From positions 2,728,001 through 2,792,000 of the forward strand of contig NZ_CP013940.1 in assembly GCF_001277215.2 (NCBI RefSeq): a DNA stretch of 64,000 bases, read 5' to 3'. The position numbers and the translations under genes are program-made. A model generated the notes under the pieces. The model was given only the letters and a program-made list of their open reading frames with translations, was not told the origin of the DNA and made no database searches. Origin of the DNA: Cronobacter malonaticus LMG 23826 (GTDB lineage: Bacteria > Pseudomonadota > Gammaproteobacteria > Enterobacterales > Enterobacteriaceae). Positions 1 through 14,116 of this stretch are shown here, piece after piece (position 1 is the stretch's first letter; each line of letters starts with the position of its first letter).

Positions 1-455
1 CCGACGATATTCATCTGCAAATTAACGGTGCCATTATGGCAGCGTCCTGTGAAGTGGAAGGTGGCAGTAAAAACAAAACGGTAGAAATGGGTGAGGCGCT
101 GGCCAGCGACTTTTCACAACCCCACGACTGGGGGCCGAGAGTGCCTTTTGAACTGAGCGTGATCAACTGCCCTGCAACGATCACAGCCGTTGAGGCTGCC
201 TTTAGCGGAGTAAGAGATCCGCATGAAAATAACGCTTATTTAAATAATGGTACAGGACGCGGGCTGGCGTTACAGATTATTGAAAGCAACAGCGGAATGT
301 ATATGTTGCCAGACGGTGAACCCGCCACTGCGCCCGTCGACCCCACGACGCACAGCGCCACCTGGGACTTTAGCGCACGGTACATCCGCACCACCGACGC
401 TTTCGCACCAGGCTCATTCGATACGGCGGTCCAGGTGACGTTTACTTACCGGTGA
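1..455 (+). CDS. Fimbrial subunit, 3' part (5' end outside window)
   Basis: The frame is open from base 3, so the first ATG at 36 is internal and the gene starts upstream of the window. The visible 150 residues look like a chaperone-usher pilin or minor tip subunit. There is a G-x-I-x-A-A-S-C stretch, a second Cys in VINCPATI that would form the usual pilin disulfide, a glycine-rich middle (NNGTGRGLALQI), and an alternating C-terminal strand ending VTFTYR, the type of beta strand recognised by periplasmic chaperones. The stop overlaps the 3' end of dinG by 10 bp. A fimbrial cluster is therefore expected to the left, where E. coli K-12 has ybiB. The exact fimbrial type cannot be told from this fragment. 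Confidence 0.8.
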   Translation, partial: DDIHLQINGAIMAASCEVEGGSKNKTVEMGEALASDFSQPHDWGPRVPFELSVINCPATITAVEAAFSGVRDPHENNAYLNNGTGRGLALQIIESNSGMYMLPDGEPATAPVDPTTHSATWDFSARYIRTTDAFAPGSFDTAVQVTFTYR

Positions 456-2626
456 GCGTTGCGTCGCCGGGCAGGCGCGCCCTTGCGGCCTGTTGCCGGG
501 CGTTTTGCTGGGGCTTTTTTGATTAACGCCTCCGGCGCTTCGGGCTGCTCAATCGCGAACACCGGCAGCGCGTCCAGCAGCCGCTTGCCGTAGGATTTGG
601 TGAGCAGGCGGCGGTCATAAATCACCACTTCGCCCCAGCAGCTGTGGCTGCGGATAAGCCGCCCCACCTGCTGAATGAGGTTGAACGACGCCGCGGGCAG
701 GCTTTGCACTTCAAACGGGTAGCGGTTGAGGCTTTTCAGCCATTCGCCCTCCGTGACCACCACCGGGCTGTCCACCGGCGGAAAGGCGATTTTATGGATA
801 TGCACCTGGCTTAGCAGTTCGCCCTTAAGATCAAGCCCCTCAGCAAACGACTGCAACCCCACCAGCACGCTCGCCTCGCCCTGCTCTATTTTTTTGCGGT
901 GTAGCTCCACCAGCCGATAGCGCGGCTGATCGCCCTGCACCAGCAGGCCGAGGCGCAGATCGGGCACAAAGGACAAAAAGGTCTGCATCGCGCGGTTACT
1001 GGCGAACAGCACCAGCATCCCTTTATGCTCGCCCTTTTTATATTCCGCGCGGAAATAGGCCGCCATCTCGGCGAGGTGCGCCTCTTCATGCTCCATCAGC
1101 GGCTCATGGCGCAGACGCGGGATCACAATTTTGCCCTGCTCGATATGATTAAACGGCGAATCGAGCGTCACGAAGCGGTCGCCCGCTTTATCGCGCAGGC
1201 CGCTCATCTCCTGTAACCGCGCGAAGCTGTTCAGCGAGCGCAGCGTGGCGGAGGTCACCACCACGTGCGGCACCTGCCGCCAGATGAGCTTTTCCAGCTG
1301 ATCGCTGACGCGAATGCCCACGCAGTGGAAGAAAATATGCGGCTGCCCTTCGCGGGTCTCGCGCGTCACCCATTTCGAGACCGGCGCGCCGGAGGCGTGC
1401 GCCAGCGAGGCGAGCCGCCAGAGCTTGCTCTGCGCTTCAAAGTGGCCGAGCGCGCGGTTCATCTGCAACAGCACCCGGTGCAGACGCACGATGTCATGGC
1501 TGCCGGTTTTTTCGCTGAGATCGTTTAAGAAAAGCTCCGCCAGCCCGCGCAGGTTTTCGGTGAGCTTCGCCAGCCGCTCGCAGATTTCCATGACCTCCTG
1601 CGGCAGCTCGCCCATCGGGAAGCGAAACTCGCTCTCCTCGCCCGGCGGCAGCAGCAGCCCGACGATACGGTTCATGCTGGCGACCAGCTCGTAGACTTCT
1701 TCGCAGTGATTGTTCAGCCGCTCCGGTGTGGAGAGCGGCGGCACGGTTTTGGGTCGGAACTGCTCAAGGCAGGTGGCGACAAGCTTACAAAAGAGATCGA
1801 GCTGCAACCGCGTCCAGGGCGCGCTGATGTCGGCGCTCATCTCCAGCGCGTCACGGGCGACGTCCGGCAGATGGTGGCCTTCATCAAGCACCAGCAGTAG
1901 ATGTTTTGGCTCCGGCAGAACAGATTCGCTTTCCAGCGCCGCCATCACTAGCGCATGGTTGGCGACCACCACTTCCGCCTCCTGAATCTCACGGCGCGCC
2001 ACAAAGAACGGGCATTCACGATAGTAATGGCAGTTGCGGTTAAGGCAGCTCGCTTTATCGGTGCTGAGCCGCGACCAGAGGTTATCGTCAATCGCCTGGT
2101 CGGTATGATCGCGAAGGCCGTCCCACTTGTAGCTGTCGAGATCGGCTTTGAGCTTCGCGCAGCGCTGTTGTTCTTCTTTGCTGTTGGGCGTCAGCTCGTC
2201 GTCAAGAAACGCCAGCAAGTCGCCCTGCGAGGCGCTGTCGGTGGAGAGCGCCGCGAGGTTGCGCGGACAGACATAACGCCCGCGCCCGAAGGCGGCGGTA
2301 AAGCGCAGTTCAGGGATGATTTTGCGCAGCAACGGCAGATCTTTACTGAAGATCTGATCCTGCAACGCCACGTTGGCGGTGCTCACCACCAGCGTTTTTT
2401 GCTCTTCGCGGGCGATGGCGATACCGGGGATCAGGTAAGAAAGCGTTTTGCCAACGCCGGTCGGCGCCTCGATAGCCAGATGCCGCCCTTCATCGCCGCC
2501 GAGGGTTTTCGCCACTTCCGCAATCATCTGCCGCTGCGGAGCGCGGGGAATGAAGTCCGGAATTTGCTGCTGAAGCGCCTTATACCAGGCGGCGATTTGC
2601 GATTTCTGCGCGGCGGTTAATGCCAT
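446..2626 (-). CDS. dinG: ATP-dependent DNA helicase DinG (SOS-inducible)
   Basis: DinG is an XPD-like superfamily 2 helicase with 5'-3' polarity. It unwinds R-loops, D-loops and forked DNA and is induced in the SOS response. Visible motifs are Walker A APTGVGKT at residues 54-61, the iron-sulfur cysteines C120, C194, C199 and C205, and a DEGH box around 248-251. The start at 2626 (MALTAAQ) matches E. coli DinG. The frame remains open upstream to 2677, but that extension would run through the LexA box. The product is about 726 residues, slightly longer than E. coli's roughly 716 because of a Lys/Arg/Ala-rich C-terminal tail. Translation starts 15 bp after a LexA-type operator. Confidence 0.96.
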   Translation of the reverse strand: MALTAAQKSQIAAWYKALQQQIPDFIPRAPQRQMIAEVAKTLGGDEGRHLAIEAPTGVGKTLSYLIPGIAIAREEQKTLVVSTANVALQDQIFSKDLPLLRKIIPELRFTAAFGRGRYVCPRNLAALSTDSASQGDLLAFLDDELTPNSKEEQQRCAKLKADLDSYKWDGLRDHTDQAIDDNLWSRLSTDKASCLNRNCHYYRECPFFVARREIQEAEVVVANHALVMAALESESVLPEPKHLLLVLDEGHHLPDVARDALEMSADISAPWTRLQLDLFCKLVATCLEQFRPKTVPPLSTPERLNNHCEEVYELVASMNRIVGLLLPPGEESEFRFPMGELPQEVMEICERLAKLTENLRGLAELFLNDLSEKTGSHDIVRLHRVLLQMNRALGHFEAQSKLWRLASLAHASGAPVSKWVTRETREGQPHIFFHCVGIRVSDQLEKLIWRQVPHVVVTSATLRSLNSFARLQEMSGLRDKAGDRFVTLDSPFNHIEQGKIVIPRLRHEPLMEHEEAHLAEMAAYFRAEYKKGEHKGMLVLFASNRAMQTFLSFVPDLRLGLLVQGDQPRYRLVELHRKKIEQGEASVLVGLQSFAEGLDLKGELLSQVHIHKIAFPPVDSPVVVTEGEWLKSLNRYPFEVQSLPAASFNLIQQVGRLIRSHSCWGEVVIYDRRLLTKSYGKRLLDALPVFAIEQPEAPEALIKKAPAKRPATGRKGAPARRRNAHR

Positions 2627-2640
2627 CTGAAGCCCTGAAA

Positions 2641-2660
2641 TACTGTATAAACAGCCACTA
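2641..2660 (-). promoter_or_regulatory. LexA box of dinG (atypical left half)
   Basis: Read on the minus strand the site is TAGTGGCTGTTTATACAGTA. The right half ACAGTA is perfect. The left half has GTG where the consensus has CTG, and E. coli dinG is also atypical here with TTG. The position just upstream of the dinG start fits SOS control. Confidence 0.75.
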
Positions 2661-2773
2661 TTGTGGCACTTTTCCACCGCCAGCTGAACCTTTTTTTACC
2701 CGCGCGGCGCGGCCCGATTCGCAAGGCGGATCACAAATTATCGTCACGCTAATCATAAATCGCGGGTCATTCA

Positions 2774-2802
2774 TTGACCGAATACCAGGCGGGTGTTAGG
2801 TT
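2774..2802 (+). promoter_or_regulatory. Candidate promoter of the beta-glucoside operon
   Basis: TTGACC (2774-2779) and TAGGTT (2797-2802) are separated by 17 bp. The -10 element is weak. A start near 2809 would place the RAT site at the very 5' end of the leader, as antitermination requires. No CRP site could be defined with confidence. Confidence 0.4.
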
Positions 2803-2815
2803 TTTTAACATTGCA

Positions 2816-2849
2816 TTGTGCTTGTTACCGTTCGGCGGGCAAAACCTGA
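2816..2849 (+). promoter_or_regulatory. RAT antiterminator site 1 (BglG family)
   Basis: The segment contains CTTGTTACCG, a short loop, then GCGGGCAAAACCTGA. This is the pattern of the ribonucleic antiterminator bound by BglG/LicT proteins. Its 3' part (2836-2845) is also the 5' arm of the following terminator, so binding of the antiterminator protein and formation of the terminator exclude each other. Confidence 0.85.
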
Positions 2850-2901
2850 ATGCAGCCCCGGGGAATTCCCTGGTGCCTGTATTTATGTTTTGCCCGTTTT
2901 T
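2836..2901 (+). terminator. Leader terminator controlled by RAT site 1
   Basis: CGGGCAAAAC (2836-2845) pairs perfectly with GTTTTGCCCG (2887-2896), followed by TTTTT. The 41-nt loop contains a further GC-rich palindrome around CCCCGGGG. The hairpin lies just before the antiterminator gene. Confidence 0.85.
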
Positions 2902-2918
2902 GCTTTCAGGAGTCGGCG

Positions 2919-3764
2919 ATGATCATTAAGCAAATCCTTAATAATAATGTCGTCAGCGCCGTCGACGAACGCGGCCAGGAAGTCATTGTCACCGGCCGGG
3001 GGCTTGGATTTAACGCACGCGTGGGCGAAACGGTCAATAGCAGCCATATTGAGAAAACATTTCGTCTGCATGACGATACGGTCTCGGCGCGTTTTAAAGT
3101 GTTGCTGGATGAAATACCGGTAGAAATCGTTCAGCTCACCGACGATATTGTGGCGCTGGCGCGCCAGACGCCCGGCATAAAATTAAGCGAAGGCATTTAT
3201 GTCACGCTCGCCGATCATCTTTTTTACGCCATTGAGCGCCGCCAGAAAGGCATTGAAATCGCCAACCCGTTACAGTGGGAAGTGCGACATTTTTATCAGG
3301 AAGAATACGCCATCGGACGTCAGGCGCTGGCGCTGATTGCCGCGCGCACCGGCGTGCTGATGCCGGACAGCGAGGCGTGCAGCATCGCGCTGCATATTGT
3401 GAACGCCGGGCTTAACGATCCGAAAGGCAAGATCAACGACATTATCCGGCTGATTTATCAGATCCAGAATATTGTAAAATACTGGTTCGCCGTCGGCCCC
3501 GATGAACAGTCGCTCAATTACCAGCGCTTTATTACCCACGTGAAGTTTTTCGCCCAGCGGGTAATAGAGGGCCAGCGGCTGGAAAACGACGACAGCGAAT
3601 TATTCGCGATGGTACAGCAGCGGTATAAAAATACCGTGGCGTGCGTGGAAGCCATTAGCGAATTTGTGGAAAAGAATTATCGCCACGCGATGACGCATTC
3701 GGAAAAGCTCTATTTAACGGTGCATATCGATAACGTCGTACACCGTTTAGCGCATTCCCTTTAG
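2919..3764 (+). CDS. BglG/LicT-family transcriptional antiterminator
   Basis: The protein is RNA-binding and prevents premature termination in beta-glucoside operons. Activity is set by PTS phosphorylation. The 281 residues comprise an N-terminal CAT RNA-binding domain (about 1-60, MIIKQILNNNVVSAV) and two PTS regulation domains. Conserved histidines are visible at H100 and H159 (PRD1) and H207 and H269 (PRD2), as in BglG. The start at 2919 follows CAGGAG and is preferred over an upstream in-frame ATG at 2850, which lies inside the terminator loop. It is first in the operon and has a RAT-terminator on each side, so it probably controls both itself and the permease. The role is by homology; the true inducer sugar is unknown. 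Confidence 0.93.
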   Translation: MIIKQILNNNVVSAVDERGQEVIVTGRGLGFNARVGETVNSSHIEKTFRLHDDTVSARFKVLLDEIPVEIVQLTDDIVALARQTPGIKLSEGIYVTLADHLFYAIERRQKGIEIANPLQWEVRHFYQEEYAIGRQALALIAARTGVLMPDSEACSIALHIVNAGLNDPKGKINDIIRLIYQIQNIVKYWFAVGPDEQSLNYQRFITHVKFFAQRVIEGQRLENDDSELFAMVQQRYKNTVACVEAISEFVEKNYRHAMTHSEKLYLTVHIDNVVHRLAHSL

Positions 3765-3854
3765 GCTTGTTACTGTTTATTCAGGCAAACCCCAGAGGCA
3801 GCAACGTGCCGGTCATCATACCGGCGACTGTTTAATGAAACCGCAGGGTTTCAT
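3764..3854 (+). promoter_or_regulatory. RAT site 2 and hairpins before the PTS gene
   Basis: GGCTTGTTACTG followed by TTCAGGCAAACCCC (3764-3793) is a second RAT, overlapping the antiterminator stop codon. Downstream hairpins are GCCGGT/ACCGGC (3808-3825) and ATGAAACC/GGTTTCAT (3835-3854). No T-run follows, so the terminator half is less clear than at the first site. AAACCC in the RAT could also pair with GGGTTT at 3846-3851. Confidence 0.65.
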
Positions 3855-3871
3855 TCTGGAGAGGAATAGCC

Positions 3872-8613
<4,742 letters not shown>

Positions 8614-8626
8614 GGGGCAGGGTTTT

Positions 8627-8947
8627 CGTAGGGCGGGTAAGGGTAAGCGCACCCGCCGTTAACGCCGCTGCCAGATGAAAGGCATTACCGGTTATAGGCG
8701 GGTGAACCGCGTAACCCGGGAATATGCACGCCCGGTTACCCGTTCCGTTCGCCACAACGCTGATTTTCTCTGTCACGTTTACTCACGCGAACGTGTTTAG
8801 GGGGCTCGCGGCCAGAGGGCAGCCGCAAGGGAAAACACCCGGCATCGGCGGTGGCATTGGGTTTTGTGGTTTCGTAGGGTGGGTAAGCGTAAGCGCACCC
8901 GCCGTTGAATTAAATGGTGGGTGCGCTTACGCTTACCCACCCTACGC
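8627..8947 (+). repeat. Intergenic palindromic repeat cluster A (3 units)
   Basis: Three copies of a roughly 30-bp element lie in the 443-bp gap between the convergent beta-glucoside operon and rhlE: 8627-8660 (direct), 8873-8905 (direct) and 8916-8947 (inverted). The last two form one long hairpin with arms of about 30 bp. Each unit begins GTAGGGYGGGTAAG and ends AGCGCACCCRCC. Between the units I see no convincing gene; a 75-codon open frame at 8724 has no supporting features. Confidence 0.85.
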
Positions 8948-8985
8948 ATGAGATAAACCGCCCGTTTACACCGCCGCATAACCAT

Positions 8986-9009
8986 AAAAAAGGTGCGCTT
9001 GCGCACACC
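8986..9009 (-). terminator. rhlE terminator
   Basis: On the minus strand GGTGTGC and GCGCACC form a stem (one G-T pair) around a GCAA loop, followed by TTTTTT. It lies 47 bp after the rhlE stop. Confidence 0.8.
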
Positions 9010-9056
9010 CTTCTTCATTTACCGGCATTGTCAGGCTCCGCTAACACACCCGTGGA

Positions 9057-10481
9057 TTATTCCCCGGACGGTTTACGCGGCGCGCGACGGGTGCGCGGTT
9101 TGCTACCTGCCGGACGGTTGCCCTCGCCTGCCGGGCGACGTGAACGCTCACCGGACGGACGATTACCTTCGCCATCCGGACGACGACCGCGCTCACCGGA
9201 CGGACGGCTGCGTTCGCCGGATGAACGGTTGCCTTCGCTGTTCTGACGACGCGGCTGGCCCTGACCACGACCGCCGCCGCCCTGACCACCACGTCCGCCG
9301 CGGCCCTGGCGACCATTCACGATAGGCTCCGCCGGGATAGACGGATCCGGCTCGTAGCCCGGAATAGCCATGCGCGGGATTTCGCGCTTCAGCAGGCGTT
9401 CGATATCGCGCAGCAGTTTGTGCTCATCGACACACACCAGCGACAGCGCTTCGCCGGTCGCGGCGGCGCGCCCGGTACGGCCGATACGGTGAACATAATC
9501 TTCCGGCACGTTCGGCAGCTCATAGTTCACCACGTGCGGCAGCTCTTCGATATCCAGACCGCGCGCGGCGATGTCTGTTGCCACCAGTACGCGAATACCG
9601 CCGGTTTTGAAATCCGCCAGCGCGCGGGTACGGGCGCCCTGGCTCTTGTTACCGTGGATAGCCGCGGCGGTAATGCCATCTTTATTCAGCTGTTCCGCCA
9701 GATGGTTAGCACCGTGTTTGGTGCGGGTAAACACCAGCACCTGCTGCCAATTGCCGTCGCCAATCAGATAAGAAAGCAGCTCCCGCTTGCGTTTTTTATC
9801 CACGAAATGCACATGCTGCGTCACCTGCTCAGAGGCGGTGTTGCGGCGCGCCACTTCCACTTCTTCCGGGTTATGCAGCAGTTTTTCCGCGAGCGATTTA
9901 ATGTCGTCGGAGAAGGTCGCGGAGAACAGCAGGTTCTGACGCTTCGGCGGCAGCTTCGCCAGCACGCGGCGGATATCGTGAATAAAGCCCATGTCCAGCA
10001 TACGGTCGGCTTCATCCAGCACCAGCACTTCCACCTGGTCAAGCTTCACGGCGTTCTGGTGTTCGAGATCGAGCAGACGGCCCGGCGTTGCGATAAGCAC
10101 ATCCACGCCGCCGCGCAGTTTCATCATCTGCGGGTTGATGCTCACGCCGCCAAACACGACCAGCGAGCGGATGTCGAGATATTTGCTGTATTCGCGCACG
10201 TTCTCGCCCACCTGGGCTGCGAGTTCACGCGTCGGGGTCAGGATCAGCGCGCGCACCGGGCGGCGGCCTTTCGGGTGCGGCTGGTTCGCCGTCAGGCGTT
10301 GCAGCAACGGCAGCGTAAAGCCTGCGGTTTTGCCGGTGCCGGTCTGGGCGCTGGCCATCAAATCTTTGCCTGAAAGCACCACCGGAATGGCCTGGCGCTG
10401 GATCGGAGTCGGTTCGTTGTAACCCTGCTCGGAAATGGCGCGCAGGATCTCAGGGCTTAAGCCCAGTGAATCAAAAGACAT
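9057..10481 (-). CDS. rhlE: ATP-dependent RNA helicase RhlE (DEAD box)
   Basis: RhlE is a cytoplasmic RNA helicase linked to 50S ribosome maturation and RNA turnover. It has 474 residues. All motifs are present: Q motif ([10 protein letters not shown]), Walker A AQTGTGKT at 45-52, [19 protein letters not shown] at 156-159, [13 protein letters not shown] and HRIGRTGR. From about residue 385 the tail is low complexity, first Gly/Arg-rich, then several copies of a GERSRRPxGEGNRPS-like unit. Such basic tails bind RNA non-specifically. The tail is coded by imperfect DNA repeats at about 9090-9240, so its length may vary between strains. It is divergent from cecR, and in E. coli CecR controls rhlE. 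Confidence 0.96.
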   Translation of the reverse strand: MSFDSLGLSPEILRAISEQGYNEPTPIQRQAIPVVLSGKDLMASAQTGTGKTAGFTLPLLQRLTANQPHPKGRRPVRALILTPTRELAAQVGENVREYSKYLDIRSLVVFGGVSINPQMMKLRGGVDVLIATPGRLLDLEHQNAVKLDQVEVLVLDEADRMLDMGFIHDIRRVLAKLPPKRQNLLFSATFSDDIKSLAEKLLHNPEEVEVARRNTASEQVTQHVHFVDKKRKRELLSYLIGDGNWQQVLVFTRTKHGANHLAEQLNKDGITAAAIHGNKSQGARTRALADFKTGGIRVLVATDIAARGLDIEELPHVVNYELPNVPEDYVHRIGRTGRAAATGEALSLVCVDEHKLLRDIERLLKREIPRMAIPGYEPDPSIPAEPIVNGRQGRGGRGGQGGGGRGQGQPRRQNSEGNRSSGERSRPSGERGRRPDGEGNRPSGERSRRPAGEGNRPAGSKPRTRRAPRKPSGE

Positions 10482-10677
10482 AGTTATTCCTGACTCGTCC
10501 CGACCGCAAAGGGTGTAGTTTCAGGGAGTCTAATGGCCGTCTGGCCGGAGAAGGGACATAAACCACAATGTCGCAGAGGAACGGAGTGTAACAGTTTTTG
10601 TGAACTACCGCATAAATTCTCGCGCCTGTACGTAAATCGCTGCTTTTTTCATCTCGACAGGCGCACGTTTCGGGCAT

Positions 10678-10705
10678 AAAGTTAATCAATCGATTGATTA
10701 ACTTT
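10678..10705. promoter_or_regulatory. Probable CecR operator, 28-bp perfect palindrome
   Basis: The sequence is a perfect palindrome with half-site AAAGTTAATCAATC, ending one base before the first possible cecR start codon. It lies between the divergent genes rhlE and cecR. TetR-family regulators usually bind such sites, and E. coli CecR is known to control both rhlE and its own operon, so autoregulation here is the straightforward reading. Confidence 0.8.
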
Positions 10706-10706
10706 T

Positions 10707-11405
10707 ATGGATCTCATCGATATGTCGCTCTCCGTCACGCCGCCCACCTCGCGCGGCGAACAGGCTAAAGAGAAGCTCATCAGCGCCGCCATTAACCAGT
10801 TTGGCGAGTACGGCCTGCACGCCACCACGCGGGATATCGCCGCCGCAGCCGGGCAGAATATCGCCGCCATTCCTTACTACTTTGGCTCAAAAGAAGATCT
10901 CTACATGGCCTCGGCGCAGTGGATAGCCGATTTCATCCGCGCCCATTTTCAGCCCCACGCCGATGCCGCCGAAGCGCTGCTTCGCGAGCCCGAGCCGCCG
11001 CCCGCCGCGATGCGCGCGCTGATTGACGACGCCTGCCGCCAGATGATCCAGCTGATGACCGCCGACGAGACGCTAAGCGTCAGCAAATTTATCTCCCGCG
11101 AGCAGCTCTCTCCGTCGCCCGCATATCAGCTCATCCACGAGCAGGTCATCGCCCCCCTGCACCACCACTTTACGCGGCTGATCGCCCGCCTGACCGGCGC
11201 CGATCCGGACGCCACCGAAACGGTGCTGCACACCCACGCGCTGATTGGCGAAATCCTCGCATTCCGCCTCGGGCGTGAAACCATTCTGCTGCGCGCCGGA
11301 TGGCGCGGGTTCGACGATGACAAAGCCGCGCAGATCCACCGGGTCGTCACGCTGCATATCGACTGGATCCTCGCGGGTATTTCAGGGAGCCTGAGTGATG
11401 AATAA
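10707..11405 (+). CDS. cecR: TetR-family regulator CecR
   Basis: CecR (YbiH) represses the ybhGFSR exporter operon and influences sensitivity to cefoperazone and chloramphenicol in E. coli. The N-terminal helix-turn-helix is clear ([20 protein letters not shown], then [12 protein letters not shown]). The rest is a ligand-binding dimerisation domain. There are two start candidates, 10707 (232 aa) and 10722 (227 aa); neither has a good ribosome site because the palindromic operator sits immediately upstream. The second is closer to E. coli's length. The gene overlaps ybhG by 8 bp and heads the operon. Confidence 0.93.
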   Translation: MDLIDMSLSVTPPTSRGEQAKEKLISAAINQFGEYGLHATTRDIAAAAGQNIAAIPYYFGSKEDLYMASAQWIADFIRAHFQPHADAAEALLREPEPPPAAMRALIDDACRQMIQLMTADETLSVSKFISREQLSPSPAYQLIHEQVIAPLHHHFTRLIARLTGADPDATETVLHTHALIGEILAFRLGRETILLRAGWRGFDDDKAAQIHRVVTLHIDWILAGISGSLSDE

Positions 11406-12399
11406 AAAACGCGTCGCGCTACTGGCGCTGGTGGTGGTCATTATCGTTGCAGCTATTGCCGGGTGGCGCTGGTACGCCGCGCGCCACACCCCGCTGACGC
11501 TCTATGGCAATGTCGATATTCGTACCGTGAATTTAAGCTTTCGCGTCAGCGGCCGTCTGGCGTCGCTTGCCGTCGATGAAGGCGACGCGGTGCGCGCAGG
11601 CCAGCCGCTCGGCGATCTTGACCCGACGCCCCAGCAGAACGCGCTGCGCCAGGCGCAGGCGAACGTCGCCGCCGCGCGCGCCAAATATGATCTTACCGTC
11701 GCCGGTTTTCGCGATGAAGAGATAGCCCAGGCCGCTGCCGCCGTGCATCAGGCGCAGGCCGCGTATGACTACGCGCAGAATTTTTATCAGCGCCAGCAGG
11801 GGCTGTGGCGCACCAAAGTTATCTCCGCCAACGATCTGGAAAACGCTCGCTCGGCGCGCGATCAGGCGCAGGCGCAGCTGAAATCCGCGCAGGATAAGCT
11901 CAGCCAGTACCGCGCCGGTAACCGCCCGCAGGAAATCGCGCAGGCGCAGGCGGCCCTTGAACAGGCGCAGGCGGAGCTGGCCCAGGCGCAGCTTAACGCG
12001 CAAGACACGCGCCTGGTTTCCCCGTCTGACGGCACCATCCTGACGCGCGCGGTGGAGCCCGGCTCGATGCTCAACGCGGGCAGTACGGTGTTCACGCTCT
12101 CGCTGACCCGCCCGGTCTGGGTACGCGCTTACATTGATGAGATGAATCTGGGCCGCGCCGTACCGGGGAGCAACATCCTGATTTATACCGATGGCCGCCC
12201 CGACAGGCCGTACCACGGCCAGATCGGGTTCGTCTCGCCGACCGCTGAGTTCACGCCGAAAACGGTCGAAACCGAAGATCTGCGCACCGATCTGGTCTAT
12301 CGCCTGCGTATTGTGGTGAACGACGCCGACGACGCGCTGCGCCAGGGGATGCCGGTCACGCTGCGTTTCCAGGATGAGGCGGCGGATGGAAACCGCTAA
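11398..12399 (+). CDS. ybhG: Membrane fusion protein YbhG of the YbhGFSR exporter
   Basis: This HlyD/EmrA-like periplasmic adaptor has an N-terminal signal anchor (about residues 6-24, [15 protein letters not shown]), a barrel-sandwich half motif ([19 protein letters not shown]) and a long Ala/Gln-rich coiled coil (about 85-205). The second half follows ([13 protein letters not shown]). It would link the inner-membrane YbhFSR ABC pump to an outer-membrane channel. ATG at 11398 is preferred over GTG at 11395. It overlaps cecR, so expression is coupled to the regulator. Confidence 0.94.
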   Translation: MNKKRVALLALVVVIIVAAIAGWRWYAARHTPLTLYGNVDIRTVNLSFRVSGRLASLAVDEGDAVRAGQPLGDLDPTPQQNALRQAQANVAAARAKYDLTVAGFRDEEIAQAAAAVHQAQAAYDYAQNFYQRQQGLWRTKVISANDLENARSARDQAQAQLKSAQDKLSQYRAGNRPQEIAQAQAALEQAQAELAQAQLNAQDTRLVSPSDGTILTRAVEPGSMLNAGSTVFTLSLTRPVWVRAYIDEMNLGRAVPGSNILIYTDGRPDRPYHGQIGFVSPTAEFTPKTVETEDLRTDLVYRLRIVVNDADDALRQGMPVTLRFQDEAADGNR

Positions 12400-14116
12400 C
12401 GACAGCATCGTGCTCGATGGGCTGGTTAAACGCTTTCCGGGCCTCGAAAAACCGGCGCTCGCGCCGCTCAGCGTGACGATCCGCGCAGGCAGCGTCACCG
12501 GTCTGGTGGGGCCGGACGGCGCGGGTAAAACCACGCTGATGCGTATCCTCGCGGGGCTGATGCGCCAGAACGACGGCCGCGTGCAGGTGCTCGGGCTGGA
12601 CCCGATTGCAGAAGAAAACGCGCTGCACGCGGTGCTCGGCTACATGCCGCAGAAATTCGGCCTGTATGAAGATCTCACCGTCCAGGAGAACCTTAACCTG
12701 TATGCGGATCTGCGCAGCGTCACCGGCGCGGTGCGCGAGCAGACATTTGCCCGGCTGCTGGAATTCACCGCGCTCGGCCCGTTCACCGGGCGGCTCGCGG
12801 GCAAACTCTCCGGCGGCATGAAGCAAAAGCTCGGCCTTGCCTGCACGCTGGTGGGCCAGCCGAAGGTGCTGCTGCTGGATGAACCGGGCGTCGGCGTTGA
12901 CCCTATCTCCCGCCGCGAGCTCTGGCAGATGGTGCATGAGCTGGCGGGCGACGGGATGTTAATTCTCTGGAGTACTTCTTACCTCGATGAAGCCGAGCAG
13001 TGCCGCGAGGTGCTGCTGATGAACGAAGGCGAGCTGCTCTATCAGGGCGCGCCGCAGGCGCTCACCGAGAAAATGGCGGGCCGCAGCCTGCTGTTGCGCC
13101 CGGATGACGGCGATAACCGCGCGCTGCTGCGAGAGATCATGCAGCGCCCGGACGTCAGCGACGCCACCATTCAGGGCGCGGCGGTGCGGGTGATTCTGAA
13201 AGAGGGTTCCGACGCAGACGCCCTGCGCGCCCTGCCCGGCGCGACGCTTCGTGAAACCGCGCCGCGCTTTGAGGATGCGTTTATCGATCTGGCGGGCGGC
13301 TCCGCGCTGCGTGAATCGCCGCTCGGCGCCATTCTGCATGACATTCCCGGCAGCCGCGACGACGTGGTGATTGAGGCGCGCGAACTCACCAAAACCTTCG
13401 GCGATTTCACCGCGACCGACCGTGTGAATTTTACCGTGCGGCGCGGCGAGATTTTCGGCCTGCTCGGGCCGAACGGCGCGGGCAAATCTACCACCTTTAA
13501 GATGATGTGCGGGCTGCTGAAACCAAGCGACGGCCAGGCGCTGGTGCTGGGCCTCGATTTAAAAACCGACTCCGGCAAGGCGCGCCAGCGGCTCGGCTAT
13601 ATGGCGCAGAAGTTTTCGCTGTACGGCAACCTGACCGTCGAGCAAAACTTACGCTTTTTCTCCGGCGTCTACGGCCTGCGCGGCCGGGCGCAGCAGGAAA
13701 AAATGGCGCGCATGAGCGAGGCGTTCGGGCTGAAAAGCATCGCCAGCCAGCCGACGGACGCGCTGCCGCTCGGCTTTAAGCAGCGTCTGGCGCTGGCCTG
13801 CGCGCTGATGCACGAGCCGGATATTCTGTTTCTCGACGAGCCGACCTCCGGCGTTGACCCGCTGACCCGCCGCGAATTCTGGCGGCACATCAACAGCATG
13901 CCGGAAAAAGGCGTGACGGTGATGGTCACGACCCACTTTATGGATGAGGCGGAGTATTGCGACCGTATCGGGCTTGTCTATCACGGCAAACTTATCGCCA
14001 GCGGCACGCCGGATGATTTAAAGCGCCAGGCGGCGCGCGATGCAAACGACGAGCCGACGATGGAAGAAGCCTTCATCCGCCTTATCGAGGCCTGGGATAA
14101 GGAGCACAGCCAATGA
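12386..14116 (+). CDS. ybhF: ABC exporter ATPase YbhF (two fused nucleotide-binding domains)
   Basis: This is the ATP-hydrolysing subunit of the YbhFSR drug and Na+/Li+ exporter. It holds two ABC domains in one chain. The first has Walker [10 protein letters not shown], signature LSGGMKQK and Walker B VLLLDEP. The second, from about residue 330, has GPNGAGKST and LFLDEPTSG, but its signature reads LPLGFKQR instead of LSGGxxQ. The same substitution occurs in E. coli YbhF as I remember it, so it is a family trait. ATG at 12386 is preceded by GAGG and overlaps ybhG by 14 bp. The stop overlaps the ybhS start. Confidence 0.94.
   Translation: METANDSIVLDGLVKRFPGLEKPALAPLSVTIRAGSVTGLVGPDGAGKTTLMRILAGLMRQNDGRVQVLGLDPIAEENALHAVLGYMPQKFGLYEDLTVQENLNLYADLRSVTGAVREQTFARLLEFTALGPFTGRLAGKLSGGMKQKLGLACTLVGQPKVLLLDEPGVGVDPISRRELWQMVHELAGDGMLILWSTSYLDEAEQCREVLLMNEGELLYQGAPQALTEKMAGRSLLLRPDDGDNRALLREIMQRPDVSDATIQGAAVRVILKEGSDADALRALPGATLRETAPRFEDAFIDLAGGSALRESPLGAILHDIPGSRDDVVIEARELTKTFGDFTATDRVNFTVRRGEIFGLLGPNGAGKSTTFKMMCGLLKPSDGQALVLGLDLKTDSGKARQRLGYMAQKFSLYGNLTVEQNLRFFSGVYGLRGRAQQEKMARMSEAFGLKSIASQPTDALPLGFKQRLALACALMHEPDILFLDEPTSGVDPLTRREFWRHINSMPEKGVTVMVTTHFMDEAEYCDRIGLVYHGKLIASGTPDDLKRQAARDANDEPTMEEAFIRLIEAWDKEHSQ

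Noticed and set aside
2627..2677. A longer DinG N-terminus starting at 2677
   Set aside because: The extension would be coded across the LexA box and does not align with DinG; MALTAAQ is the conserved start.
2720..2760. A CRP site before the beta-glucoside promoter
   Set aside because: Only one half-site (TCACA) is recognisable; the partner half does not match, so no call was made.
8724..8951. A 75-codon frame in the gap after the beta-glucoside operon
   Set aside because: It has no ribosome site, runs through a repeat hairpin and has no recognisable domain.
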